A stretch of 64,000 nucleotides of DNA, from positions 10,187,284 to 10,251,283 of the forward strand of contig JAJEKV010000052.1 in assembly GCA_021234155.1 (NCBI GenBank), written 5' to 3'. This stretch comes from Isoetes taiwanensis (taxonomy: Eukaryota > Streptophyta > Lycopodiopsida > Isoetales > Isoetaceae). The notes beneath the pieces were generated by a model. It did not search any database, was not told the DNA's origin, and saw only the letters and a program-made list of their open reading frames with translations. Each line of letters starts with the position of its first letter. The first letter of the stretch is position 1. Positions 47,407-59,030 of the stretch are shown one piece after another. The position numbers and the translations under genes were made by a program.

Positions 47407-50400
47407 ATGCCACCAAAGGCTTCAAAATTATGGGATAAGTATTGTGATAATGTAAAGATAGCACACGGGGGTGACAGAAAATGGAAATGCAAGTTTTATG
47501 GCCGGGATATGGTTGGCACAAAGACAAGGTTAGTAGCACATTTGGCAATGAGTCAAAGGAGAAGGAGTAAGCCCTTGTGGGATGTTTCAAAAGAGGCTAA
47601 GAAAGAAGCTCTTGAAGAGCATTCCAAAAATAAAATTGGTTTTGCTGCTAAAGTTGTAGCAGCCTCAACCGCTATTCCTTTTGACCATCCATTAGCTTCC
47701 AGAAGTTAATATGTCAATTTCCTTGCCGTCAAGCCAAAATCTCATCGCCAACCGATTCTGAACAACAAAACACAGTATGGCAACTCTAGAGGGACAGTTG
47801 GAGGATCTGAAGAAGTAACAAATTGTAGTGTTAGCGTGGCCAACCAACTTAATAAGAGGCATGTATTTCTGATGCAAAGAGGCAAAGATGCTAACAGGTT
47901 GGAAATTGATGTTTAGCCTTAGCAAACCCACCGTTTACCTTTCGAATGTCATGTTGGCAAGAAATGCTAGAGGCCTTTTCTCTCAAATTGGCTCAACACA
48001 TTCGGCTTGACATAAAAGGAAGCAAGGACATACGCTCACGCACCAACACGCTTTAACCAAGGCTAAACTGATAAGATCGGTGCCTTGTGGCCAAAGTCGG
48101 GTGTACAATTCTTTACCGATGGATGGGTTGATGTGAGCGGGAGGAAATTAGTAAATATTATGGTCTCTTGCTGCTATGGCACTTTATTTTTTTAAATCAA
48201 TTGATTGTAGTAGACCTGATGTTGGGGCGTGAAATGAGGTGTTTGGTTGGTTGAACAAATAGCGTAAGCTATTAAGAGCATTGGAGAGGAGAATGTTGTA
48301 CGGATAATTTCAGATAATGCTTCTAATTGTGTGCGATGGGTAAAGAGCTTGAAAGCAAGTTTTTTTGGCCTTGTATGGACACCATGCGCAGCTCATAGCA
48401 TAGACCTATTATTGGAAGACATTCTTTGAACTCCCCATGGTTTGAGGCCGCATAAGAAGGCAACAACTATATCAAGGTTTTTATAAAGAAGAGGCATGCA
48501 AATAAAATATTTATGACATTTAGCAAACTCCAAATACTAAGACCAAGTAAAACAAGATTTGGCGTGATGTTTATTGTGGATCGAAAGGCTCTTAGAGGTG
48601 TGGATACGCCAAAGAACCCCGGTTTTTGCATGGGATGATTGGCCTGATTCAAATCTTGCGAAGCACGTTTAGTAAAAGGAGTATGTGTTGGACCCAATCT
48701 TTGTTCCACAATTCCGGTGATTTTAAGGATTATGCCCCTTCTATTGTGTTCTAAGATTGGTGATAAAGAGGGTTCCACAATTAGTTTGTTAAATGAGTTC
48801 ATGTTGAGAAGTGAAGCGGTTGTTAAGAAGCGTCAAGAGGAAGATCCACACAACAAAACTAAGTAAGTGTTGATGGCTTCATTCAATTATGAGTATGTTA
48901 GATTCTTTTTATGTTCATGTTGTTCAAAGAGTTTTCCTCTTTAATTGTTTGCTTAAAGAGCTTTCCTCTTTTGTAGTTTGTTTTTGGCTTTCTTTTAACA
49001 CTCTCAATTCATAGGTATGACGATGTTTTTAAATGCATGCTGCCAACATGGGCAAAATTCAAGAGGCCTATACATTTTGTCGCCTATCTCTTACATCCGC
49101 TATGGAGAGATTCTCACGTTCAAATAAGGGATGAAGTTATGGATGGATGACTTGAGTACATTGGAAGAGTAAAAACACCTGCAGAATGCACGATCTTATT
49201 TGCTCAATTGGATGCTTATAGAAATGGCACAGAATGTTCTCTCATCCTTTGGCCTTAGATAAAAGTCACCAAGCTAAACCTCGTAGATCGTGGTGGGAAC
49301 ACTTTGGATAAAACCCCGAACTTCAAGCAAATTGCGGTTCGTGTATTATCTCGTGTATATGTTGATCTTTTTGTTTTATTTTCGCTTGTAAATTTTTTTT
49401 CATAGTTCTTTGGATCTTTAGAACAATTTCAATTCGGGGCCTCGGTTTGTAATAATAATCTTTGCAAGTATGCTACTTATTTCAAATACATTGTAAAATG
49501 GCATTGTTCTTTTTCATTGTTAAATGTCTAGTAATGTCTAGTATAAAAAACAGCATAATAAATTTCTGATATAAAATATAAATTGCTGATATGTAGTTCC
49601 TTTTTCTCTTCCTTGTGATGCTAATACTTGTCTGATGTAGATGCTTGATCAATTGTTAAAATTCTGATATAAAATCAGAATAAAGAATTTACTGTTACAT
49701 TTTTTATACGGCTTATTAGCAAAAAGAGCTAATAGTGGTTTTGTATTTAGGATTGTTCAATGGGGGCAGCAGAGCAAAATTGGAGTGCACATTCATTGGC
49801 CAAAAACGAAGAAAAGAAATAGGTTGACTCCTGCACAACTAGAGCGCCTTGTATTTATACGTGAGAATTTGAGGATGATGCACAAATTTAAGAGTGGAAC
49901 AAATGAACCAATGCAGATAAATGAGATTCTTGGCATAGAGTATGTATGTTTTTTCTTTTTTTGATTCTTAAAACTACTTCTCTAATTGACATTGTCATAT
50001 TCCTAGGTCTCCCGATTCCGTGGATATTGAAAAAAAACCCGATCTTCGCTTATGTGATCGATGATGAAGATAGAGAATTAATATTTTGAAGAGATTATGG
50101 AATGTAGGCGTGTAACTAGCAAGTGCTAGTAGAGCCGCTGCCGCAGCAATTGATGTAAATGCCGTAGATGCCACACCATCTACAAGTAGAGCGTGTAGGA
50201 GAAAAGACGCCGCCTTAAACCGCAACTATAGACTTTCAAGCGTATAAAGCGTCAGGGCCCAACTGACAAACATTCCAATATCAGCCCCCTCCAACAAGGA
50301 GAAGTTCAAGGATAGCAAGCAAAATCGGGCATCGATGTAGCAACCGTGTAAATCAATGCCTCTAATGTGTAGGTACAGGTAGAATTAGAAGTAGAGGAAG

Positions 50401-50534
50401 TAAATCGTAATATAACATTAAGTTTAGGTGAAGAACTGCCGTTGTATTCTGAATCTGACAATAGTGATGGTAATTATGAAGATCTCCAAGAGGAAGATTC
50501 AACTGAATCAGAGGTGAGCGATGATGATGAGTGA
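47407..50534 (+). pseudogene. hAT transposase, left copy, heavily broken
   Basis: hAT transposases cut and paste their element and are related to Activator. The ATG at 47407 opens a BED zinc-finger domain (MPPKASKLWDKYCDN, then GGDRKWKCKFYGRDMVGTKT and LVAHLA). The second zinc cysteine is Tyr (CKFY instead of CKFC). A TDGWVDVSGRKLVN block near 48118-48155 starts DUF659, which continues to about 48470. Later pieces match the right copy: YDDVFKCMLPTWAKF (49016), the AERNWSAHS-type dimerisation region (49750-49800) and an acidic SDDDE tail with a stop at 50532-50534. Introns fit at about 48867-49015 and 49360-49750. Many small indels break the frame, mostly at CAG/CTG positions of the right copy. 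BED and early DUF659 lie outside the inverted repeat and have no partner in the window. Confidence 0.8.
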
Positions 50535-50901
50535 CATTACTTCGGTGGCTCGTGGACCACGAAGCTTGGAAGCATCTTGCAGTTCTGTTTTGCTGAATTT
50601 TTGTTGCAACAAACAATTTCATGCATGTTTTATAAGTGTTAATCCTAAATGTAGGCAATACTCCAAACCATAAGTTGAGAACAATTCAATAAGTAGACAA
50701 CCACAAAACGTGTAACATTATATGTATTACATATTATAGACAACTATTATACCCTAAAACAAACAATCATAAAAGTCATTGACGTATTTTTAATACGTAC
50801 TTATATTATATACGTACGTAAAGTACGTTTAGGTTTGGTGTACATTTTTTTTAACTTGTACGTCCGATACGTACGGTACAGTACGCGTACGGTACAACAC
50901 A

Positions 50902-51594
50902 TTATAAGGCAATGAACAGATCCATTCCTAAATTTATCTTCACATGCCCGCAGAAACCTCCCTTCTCCTTCAATGCCGTGAATATTTCCTGCGACAACTT
51001 ACTCCGTGCTAGTAAGACAGAAGTGGCATCCAGAGGCCTGTAGTATAGCTCAGACAGGCTGGGCAATGGAAGCTCAATAAGCTTGGAGCTTCGTGGAGAG
51101 TATTCATACCTCCAGAACCATATACCCCTTTCTCTGAGCTGCACTGGTATGCTACCTTCGAACAATAAGGAGCCGGTATCTTGGTGAAAGCAATGGAATA
51201 CACTACTTATCGACTGTGAAGAGATTCTCCACATCAGATATACACAAGCCTGAGAGAACAGGAATGGATTGGATAAGTAACTGAACTAATTTAGATATGG
51301 ATTGCATAGAAATACATACTCACAATTTGCTTCTAACCGTGGGAAAGTTCGTCGCTTGCTTATTTTTTCTTTTGCCATATCTGTTAGAGTGTATATATGC
51401 CTCACTTGTACAAATATCTCTTTGCCTGATCGAAAATCGACCACCAAATCCTTCCAATGTGCAGATACATCATTTCTCCTGCATCTTTTGACTCGCCATT
51501 AACCTCTCATTCCGGGTTTGAGTGTAACAAAGCTCCCGGTTGACACCACGAAGCTTTCAAATGCATTTTCGACTGTGATAGAGCTTACAACCAT
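50902..51594 (-). pseudogene. Captured gene fragment, left arm copy
   Basis: The minus strand encodes MVVSSITVENAFESFVVSTG then SFVTLKPGMRG, an in-frame TAA, and WRVKRCRRNDVSAHWKDLVV, DFRSGKEIFVQVRHIYTLTD up to a GTGAGT donor. A second exon continues LMWRISSQSISSVFHCFHQD to a stop at 50902. The FVTLKPG...WKDLVVDF...VRHIYTLTD run is protein-like and faintly resembles the opening of a BAH chromatin domain, but I am not sure. The TAA is present in both arms. It is convergent with the hAT gene. Confidence 0.4.
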
Positions 51595-51749
51595 CTAAAG
51601 TCACAAAATTCAAATCAGAATGTAGAGCGGAATCGAAATACTAGGAAAGGCTCGGTGATTTTACCTTGATCGAAGCTATTCTGCGGTCGAAGCTCCCTTT
51701 GGTGCGGGCAATCGATCTTCGCGCAAACTCTGTTGAAGAAAACACCTGG

Positions 51750-53108
51750 GCGGGAATTGAGAGCGGGAGCTAACGGTCATAATTACTTGTGTGTAAGCTG
51801 ACACCCAAAGCTAGAGGCACGGATATTACCGAACCTACGTGCAGCTAACACCTGGAATGGCGAAATCAAGGCTCGGTAAAAAAATTCTGTACAAGCTCGG
51901 CTCCCCATTGGCCGCGAGCTTTTTGACGTGGCATCGAGTTTCGGCCCTTAATTGATTCCAAAAATGCTCTAATAGTATTTTACTCACATGAAAGATATAG
52001 ACCATTAAAGAAACTAACAAACATGTATGCTTGCAAGTTGTTCATAAATTTCGATTATTCGGCAAATATAGGTATATCTAATTGGTGGAGACGTGTGAGA
52101 AAATTTGAAAATGGAAGTGGAAGTAGTTGCAACTATACAATGATTTGGCTAAATGTATGAACATTATTGCATTTCATATGTCAAGGCCATTGTAAGAGAC
52201 ACATATTTCTTATTATTGCATTTTTGTGATTATAGTAGACAAATCATGTATGCATGTCGATGTGCATGTGTTAGGTTAAAATACAATATAAAATGTGGAT
52301 ATATAAATAATATGATGGGCAAATGTAGCTGGTAGAGGAAAGTAGTACAATAGAGTTGAATTTTTACTGTGTATGTGTGGTTATGAATGAGGGTTCGATG
52401 GTCTTCTTTAGGTTTTTAGTTCCATATTATAGTATCTATGATGTATCTTGATTTTTATTCTTGAATTTAGTTTGCTGCCCTTCAAAAACAATTATTGCAT
52501 TTCATGTGGCAAAGCAATTGTAAAGAAAAATACATTTGGTTGGATTGAATCTATTAAACATTAATCCAACATCTACCATCTCACTGTCAAATTGTGATTC
52601 CTTTTAAAACCTATGAAATTGCCTGGAGCATTATGTTACCCTTTCCTAAGAAATGGACAATACATTGTACATTTTAAAGGAAAAATTTCAGGACATTAAA
52701 CGCCCTTTTTAGCAATTTTCTCCACCATCTCATTAGTTGAAATACACAACATGGAGTTCAGGCTTTATGAGCTACCTTTGCACAAGAAGATTCAATGTAA
52801 GTAATCATCTAGTTCAATGACTTCTTGGATTATTCATCCAATTGGCTTCTTTCAACAAGTTGCACGCGATGGTTTCATCATAAATTGCAAATGGAAGATG
52901 TAATAGGAGAAGAAAACCAATTTATGACAATTTAAATTTCATTGTTCAGGGTATCCTTATGATCATCCGTGACGTTTTATGTATTTATACGCTATGTGTA
53001 TACTTACTATGACATGTCACCAGGGTATAAGCCTGGGGGATGCACGTATCCAAAAAGGGGCATGCCATGTGCATGCAGAGAAAAAACATCCCTGTATACG
53101 ATTTTTTG
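51750..53108. other. Inner part of the left arm, no gene seen
   Basis: AT-rich, without domains; mirrored at 59032-60390. It defines the innermost 1.3 kb of the inverted repeat. Confidence 0.5.
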
Positions 53109-53109
53109 A

Positions 53110-53879
53110 AAGGCAAATTCGACCCATTTCATACAAAATTTACCCCAAGTAATGGCAAAAAACCCCCCTAACTCATACGTATACATGTGAAAATGGGTCG
53201 AAAAAACCCCCCTACGAGTCACTGAGGCACATTGTATGGCACCCACAGTGAATCCTCCCTGGGTATAAGTAGACCCTTATGGGTCATTAAAGGTTAACCT
53301 AAAAGGGCTTTTATTAGCTAAATTGTTAGCAAATTAAATAACCTAATTAGGCTAATTAATGTATTAACTAATTAGGAAGTGCCACCTGACCCAAATCGAT
53401 TGGCCAGGGGGGGACTTGCTAAGAATGGGGTCCAAATTGGGTCCCTACCCCCAATTCTGCCCCAAATCGATTTGGGAAGAGTTGGAGGAAGGAGGAGCCA
53501 CCAGCCGCTGCAACCAAGAATGGAAGCCTTTCGTGATAATGGTTCTAGCCAAGAGACCAGTTAGTCCCTAGATACCTTGTGCTTCAACTAACCCTTGTAA
53601 AATTAGATGGATGCTTAATTCCCTCTATTATGTACTGTTAAGATGATTATGGATACTTTGCATATGATTCTGTTCTCTCTTTCTGTTCCTCCTATACGTC
53701 TGGGGTTTAGGGTGGGTAGAGGCCTGAAAGCTTCCTAGAAGTAAATATGTCTCTACCTAGAACCCTTAAAACCCAGTAAATGCGGCATGTGCACAAGAGC
53801 CCACCTGGCTGTGGATGCTATGCTGTGATTCAGTACCAGACAACGGTATGATGGTGAAATGGGGGTGGGGGACTCCTAC
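53110..53879. other. Start of the spacer, no gene seen
   Basis: A short inverted pair (CGACCCATTTC at about 53120 and GAAAATGGGTCG near 53190) surrounds C-runs. Nothing coding was recognised. Confidence 0.45.
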
Positions 53880-54200
53880 CACTACAAGAGAAAGGTGTGC
53901 CAATAACGTCTAGTATAACGTCAAAACTCTTGACACAAATAGATCCCCTTAAACTTCAAAAGTTGTCACCGTTTTGCCACTGTAGCTGACATGATCATTT
54001 GCCGCAAAGTTGACGCTCGGGCGTCAAGTGTTATGTCAAGGTTGTGGCACATTCAATTGTCACAACACCTGACACAGAGGGGCCTTTTTAACAAAATTGC
54101 AACATCATTGCCAAGAAGTTAGTGTCAAGCTAGCCAAGAAGTTAGTGTCAAGATAGCGTCAGTAGTTTTGAGGACACTATAACAAATATAGCATCAAAGT
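53880..54200 (+). mobile_element. CACTA-like transposon terminus (one end only)
   Basis: The sequence begins CACTACAAGAGAAAGGTGTG, the canonical start of plant CACTA (En/Spm) elements. Repeated subterminal words follow (AACGTC, TTGACAC, TGTCAAG, GTGTCAAG at about 53908-54160), as expected for transposase-binding repeats. The opposite end (ending TTGTAGTG) was not found in the window, so the element is incomplete, rearranged or coincidental. Confidence 0.4.
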
Positions 54201-55272
54201 ATTGTCAACTATTCCAACAATATGATGACTCAATTGCAACAATTAATTGTACATATAGGGGCAAAATGCCATCAAGGTTGTGATGAGCTAATAACCAACA
54301 TGGCATATATGTTCCAGCAATATTATAACTCAATTGCAATAAAGTCGCGACGAGCTAATAACCTATGTTTCGTCAACTATAAATTAGCTAACATCAAAGC
54401 TTGTGACTAACTTACTCCAAATATTGCTTCACGTAGTGCACTTATCAGACCCAGCAACAAAAGAATCAACAGTTTTTATGACAAGAATAGAACCATACTA
54501 CAAACCAATATGTTAATAGCATCAACCATTGCAACCCTTTTGAAATTGTATTATAATTTATGTAACAGCAAGATTCCTTTTCGTTTCATTAATTTTGTTT
54601 TAAAACTACTCTGAGGTGTGACAAAATACACAAGTTGATCACTTGTATTCATAATAATAAGATTTCTACAAATGATTTGCTCATATGCGAAAGGTCAAAT
54701 ACTACAAAACAACAGTAATTTTCAGAGACTTAATAAATCAGAATGATGCTTGAACTTATCCATCGGCAACATTATCTCCATCTTGTGGATCACCAGAAGT
54801 GCCTTGAGAACCATCATCTTTTTCTCTACTGCATTCTTCCTATTAATCACATTTCACAAATATACATCAGACTTTTAAACAAATGTTAAATGCGAAAACA
54901 TTATTTCGACAAATGCCAGTTTTTCTATTTTGTTAGTAGCATTTCAGAAGGAATTTTAGAGTTAATTTGCGAGGGTATGATGGCCAGCAATGTTGACACT
55001 AAATTTTTAGCACATGGTTTATGCAACACAATATTTAATTGAAAAATACTCTAGGCTGCCATGGGCCAGAAATAAAAATTAAAATAACTGTTAAACAAAC
55101 CTGCAGCATCAGCATCAACCTGTGGTAGCCTGAACTTGTTGAAATAGTTCAGATACAAGGAGTAAAGCCATAGAAAATTGTGATGGTAACTACATTTAAA
55201 ATAAGCATATCTGGGCTTGGTCTGGAGCTTGAACGAGTCTGCTCAGAAAAAGGATATTGATTTTGGGTCAGA
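54201..55272. other. No gene recognised
   Basis: AT-rich spacer sequence with only short open frames. It may be interior of the CACTA-like element or the 5' flank of the NLR fragment. Confidence 0.4.
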
Positions 55273-55854
55273 ATGGGAGATACGACAGGTTTGGCTGGCT
55301 GGGCAGGGGGAAAGATATTAGAGAGGCTCTATTCGGAGGTGCAGAATGCACGCAAGTGCAAAAGAGAATGGAATTCACTTAAAGTGCATTTAGATTCTCT
55401 GTCAAATATTGTAAAGGAGATGGACTATCATCTTCAGCAGAATCCAGGAGGGTATCGTTGTACAACTCTGGTTGAACAATGTTCAAGAATGCCTGCAAGA
55501 ATCAACAGATCCTCTCGCATCCACTCGCAATGTCAATGCTTTGATGAAGTACGCCACGTTCAACAACGTGTAGGTTGGGTTACAGTAGGAAGAGATTGTA
55601 ATGTCAGAATTATCAAAAACAAAATTCAGAAGATCTGTCATGATAATCGAGTAATGAAACATAAAGTTTTCTCCATTGAAAATTTAGATGCTCATAAATT
55701 TGAAACAGAACAGATGCTTTTGGTTCTAGATGATGTATGGACAAAGGATGTTCTAGAGTATGTTGTACAGGAGATTACATGGTGCACAGAAAGCACCACA
55801 TCCGGCAGGCATCCACCACCCCACATGTGGCACATAGCGTGGTGCAATATTTAG
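55273..55854 (+). pseudogene. NLR immune-receptor fragment (N-terminal helices plus part of NB-ARC)
   Basis: NLR proteins are intracellular immune receptors. The ATG at 55273 opens MGDTTGLAGWAGGKILERLY, followed by helical SEVQNARKCKREWNSLKVHL and DSLSNIVKEMDYHL (residues 21-54), an arrangement like the coiled-coil/RPW8-type N-terminus. Residues 101-108 (GWVTVGRD) and the following VRIIKNKIQKI resemble the segment after the NB-ARC P-loop. LLVLDDVW at residues 139-146 is a textbook kinase-2 (Walker B) motif. The P-loop GxxGxGKT expected between about 60 and 95 is absent, and after residue ~165 the sequence becomes unrelated, so GLPL, MHD and LRR parts are missing. The 193-codon frame is otherwise open. 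Confidence 0.7.
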
Positions 55855-56029
55855 CACAGCAGTTGGCACCACATATGACAGACAATCCACCATTCACAAG
55901 TATCACCATATCTAACATCACATATGACACTAAGTATAGAAACATATGGAAGCCAATTCACTATTCAGCACGTTTGGTACTATATATGACACTACATATG
56001 CTATAAACTATATTATTAACATATAGAAG

Positions 56030-56275
56030 AAGAAGAAGAAGAAGAGATTTTAACGTCACGCCACAAGGCAGCGTCCTATCGGACATGTGACACTTTACAA
56101 CACACCCAGATGGGTCCTGCCCCCACCACTTTACATTGCTGAAGTGGGTCCTTCCCCCACCAACTTTACATTGCATGGCCACTTTCACAACGAGGCGTTG
56201 AACCCGTGACCTTGGGTATGGCAGTTTAACGTCTTACCACAGGACTGGCACCATATGACTGCCATGTAACACATT
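56030..56275 (-). mobile_element. tRNA-derived SINE
   Basis: On the minus strand the head reads CCTGTGGTAAGACGTTAAAC (box A-like TGGTAAGACG), then about 30 bp later CACGGGTTCAACGCC, a good RNA polymerase III box B (GGTTCAANNCC). This spacing and the GTGGTAAG-CGTT start are those of plant tRNA-derived SINE heads. The body contains a duplicated ATGTAAAGT-GGTGGGGG unit and ends in a (CTT)n tail at 56026-56045. Target-site duplications are uncertain. Confidence 0.6.
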
Positions 56276-56287
56276 TGGAGCTACATA

Positions 56288-57374
56288 GGCCCTTTTTCCA
56301 TGGCACCTCTGTCTTATATTTAGCTTAATATTATTGGGCCACGTAAGAAAATAAGTCACCATAGTTTTTCCACTGCACAATTTAAGACATGTCTTAAATG
56401 GGTTCCGTATAAGTTGAGTGGAGCATTTTATCCGGGAAACCCCGCCACAAAATAAGGTATGCATTTCTATCCTATCACACCCTGTGCCTCACGGATCTTT
56501 AGGGTGTCATAAAAAAAGAGTAAAACGAAGCAGCGGCGGACCGGAATGGATCGTCGGATTGCAGGTCGGATTGCAGAACGGATTTGCATTGATGTGTCGA
56601 TTTTTCAAGGTGGCTCGTTTCGGTTTATGGCTATCGCGATAGAGCCCACAACAATGTCAAGAGCATTTGCCTCACATTGATTGGTTGGATCCTTCCATGT
56701 CTAAACCCCCAACTAGCTTCCATTTGACCTCGGTTTTGTTGGATCTCGTCCACAATGCCGCACGTTTCTTCCACACATTGCTTTGTAATTGAAAACTCCT
56801 ATCGGGAAGGCCATTTTCGAGTTTCATTGATCGGGATCCGGATCAACGCTTTAGTAAATCGGCGTGTGTTGCGCTAAACTTTGTGATTTAGCTCTTCAAA
56901 TAGTAAATTGATGTTTCCGCATCGATGTAAATGCGTTTCTGAGCAAGCCTTGTAAACTGTTTTTGTCTGACTCCTTGAAATTCAGCGTTCCAGGTATTAA
57001 TCGATTCTTTATTAGCTTTTGTGAAATGACCAGCATGGGCTATGAATCTTGTAGATGGCTTGAAATGGGCGGCAAAAGAAGGCGGGCTCTGTAGATCAGG
57101 ATGCAGAGCCCACCAAAATGGTTAGGTAGAGCCATGGATCAGGAAAACTATAGAGTAGTGGAAAACCAAATTTATGAGACATGTCTTGGCCTCCGCGGAC
57201 GTTAAAATATACTTCCTTCCTTCCTTCCTTCCTTATAATTATAAGACACCTCTTATAATGAAGCCATGGAAAACTAAAATTTTAAAGACATGCCACAAAA
57301 ATGACGTGGCACCTAAAATGCTGTCTTATAATTATAAGACAGCCATATTTTAAGACAACCGTGGAAAAAGGGCC
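56288..57374. mobile_element. Non-autonomous TIR transposon, 1.09 kb
   Basis: Sixteen-bp terminal inverted repeats, GGCCCTTTTTCCATGG at 56288 and the complement of GGCCCTTTTTCCACGG ending at 57374, differ at one base. Both ends are flanked by ATA (56285-56287 and 57375-57377), a possible 3-bp target-site duplication as in PIF/Harbinger. Subterminal TCTTATAATTATAAGAC palindromes and a (CTTC)n run lie inside, near the right end. No transposase is encoded. Confidence 0.65.
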
Positions 57375-57639
57375 ATACTACTGTGAACTGAAATTATCCA
57401 CCACAACTCGAAACTAGCAGCACAAATTTCCTACACATAACTTACAACACATCCAAATGAAGAAGAAGTGGTGTACCTGGTTGTTCAAGCTTGCTAGACC
57501 TTTCTGGAAAATAACAGTTCCAATATTAAGTTGCATTATATGGTGGTTCCAGAAGAAGAGGGTTGAAAAGTACCTATTTTTTCAGTGATTTTCCCCGAGA
57601 TTCTTCTTACAGCTTGAGGAGGCTTGAATTGTAGCCTAG
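57375..57639. other. Short spacer, no feature seen
   Basis: Nothing recognisable between the TIR element and the next open frame. Confidence 0.4.
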
Positions 57640-58110
57640 TCATTCAAGAGAGGAAGCATCATCTGTGGCATTTTGCTCTGCTTCCTCACTATTTGAAATG
57701 CTTGCATGCTTCCACTTACATTGGGACGGAGAGGCTTCATACCCTTTTTCTCTTAACTGTTGCCAGAATGTCAACCAGTTTATTTCTTTACCTTTTGTGT
57801 GAAGGTAATACGCAACAGCCATAGTCTGTGAGGCCATGCCTCCCCAGGTACACGTCCTTTGTGAGATTTTCCTGTAAAGGGACATATATTCATTATACCT
57901 CTCCTTGCTCAGATTCTTCAACCTGCATGATGAAATAAAACAATATTTTAAACAACAGAGAATCATGGGCATCCCCGAATCTAGAATGCAACCCACCTGT
58001 AAGTGGATTTCCTCGGTACTTTCGGCCCCCAAACATTTCGATTTCTTCTTGTGTGGCGTAATGCTTTTCTTGCCTGACATTTCCTTGTAGGTGTATCCCG
58101 TGGCATTCAA
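57640..58110 (-). CDS. Unrecognised gene, C-terminal part
   Basis: The minus-strand frame gives a lysine-rich EMSGKKSITPHKKKSKCLGA then ESTEEIHLQ. This is followed by a possible intron (donor CAG|GTGGGT at about 58004, acceptor ATGCAG near 57925, but the phases do not join cleanly) and a well-composed block RLKNLSKERYNEYMSLYRKI, ASQTMAVAYYLHTKGKEINW and LTFWQQLREKGYEA, ending ASSLE with a stop at 57640. The second block looks like a helical globular or DNA-binding domain. There is no ATG at the upstream end. Family unknown; it sits in the spacer of the large inverted repeat. Confidence 0.4.
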   Translation of the reverse strand: MNATGYTYKEMSGKKSITPHKKKSKCLGAESTEEIHLQVGCILDSGMPMILCCLKYCFISSCRLKNLSKERYNEYMSLYRKISQRTCTWGGMASQTMAVAYYLHTKGKEINWLTFWQQLREKGYEASPSQCKWKHASISNSEEAEQNATDDASSLE

Positions 58111-59030
58111 GTCGGTATGATCAAAGCCATTTCAGAATCCATCTTCTTGCCGTAAATCTAAAATGGTCTTGCCGGATTTAGGGAGCGGGATCAGAGTTTT
58201 TGGGGGAAAATGAAAACAGGCATCGTGTAATTAAGAAAATACAAAATTTTGAATAAGTAATCATGTGTATATTTGAAAAAATAACTGCCTCTCCCACTAC
58301 AAATTCGGTTTATCCCACCACACTTAGCACCCAAAAGTGTGGTGCTAAAATGCACGTTTTTGTTCCACTACAACATGCTTTCACCCTTCTGTTGTGTTGT
58401 TTTGTGATGTCTTTATAATAAAGTACTCGTTTTAAATTGTAGAGTTGAGGCTTGTTTTAAATTGTAGAGTTTGTTTGCACTATTTAGCAGCTGAAGTTCG
58501 ATACCATCATAAATTAATAAATGTTGCAAAGAACCATGCCAGATAAAGTAACTTGTATCATAATGCTAAACATTTTTACAAGGCATGCATCAATAGCAGA
58601 AAAGAAGCTGTTGCATGCTAGTATTGTTTGCCATGGCTTCCAATCTGATGTTTCTTAGGAACTTGACTTATAACAAAAGGCTTACTGAAGATTTTTTCTG
58701 AAGTAAAAGCAAGCTTCGATAATATAGACGGCATGGATTTTATGTCATAAAACACTATATATTCTGCATGTGTAATGGACAGAAGGCACTTGAAGTGTTC
58801 CAATATATGCACAGTGGAAGTATTAAATGTTCACTCTCTCCAAAGACTTGGTAGTGTATATAAGGGTCTTGCAAATGTTGGATTCATTCTATGTTGGAAG
58901 GTTCCAGACTGAGCTTGAGAATCGTGTTTTGGTAATTGCATCCCTGTAGAAAGCATATGGATTCAGTACAGTACATGCATTTACCTTATGATATTTTTAT
59001 AAATGATGACTTGCAGCATGTAGAAGACGC
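58111..59030. other. End of the spacer, no gene seen
   Basis: A small hairpin around CCACCACACTTAGCACC / GGTGCTAAAATG (about 58315-58355) is the only structure noted. Confidence 0.4.

Larger units (their letters stand above)
48138..53109 (+). repeat. Large inverted duplication, left arm (about 5 kb)
   Basis: Colinear in reverse with 59031-64000; the arms differ in length by only a few bases. The inner junction is sharp: CGATTTTTTGA ends at 53109 and TCAAAAAATCG begins at 59031, with unrelated sequence beyond. The outer limit is not known because the right arm runs off the window. The arm contains most of a hAT transposase, a captured gene fragment and about 1.3 kb without genes (51.8-53.1 kb). 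Confidence 0.95.

Noticed and set aside
47129-47590. 153-codon minus-strand frame
   Set aside because: Antisense shadow of the hAT BED-domain exon and its flank.
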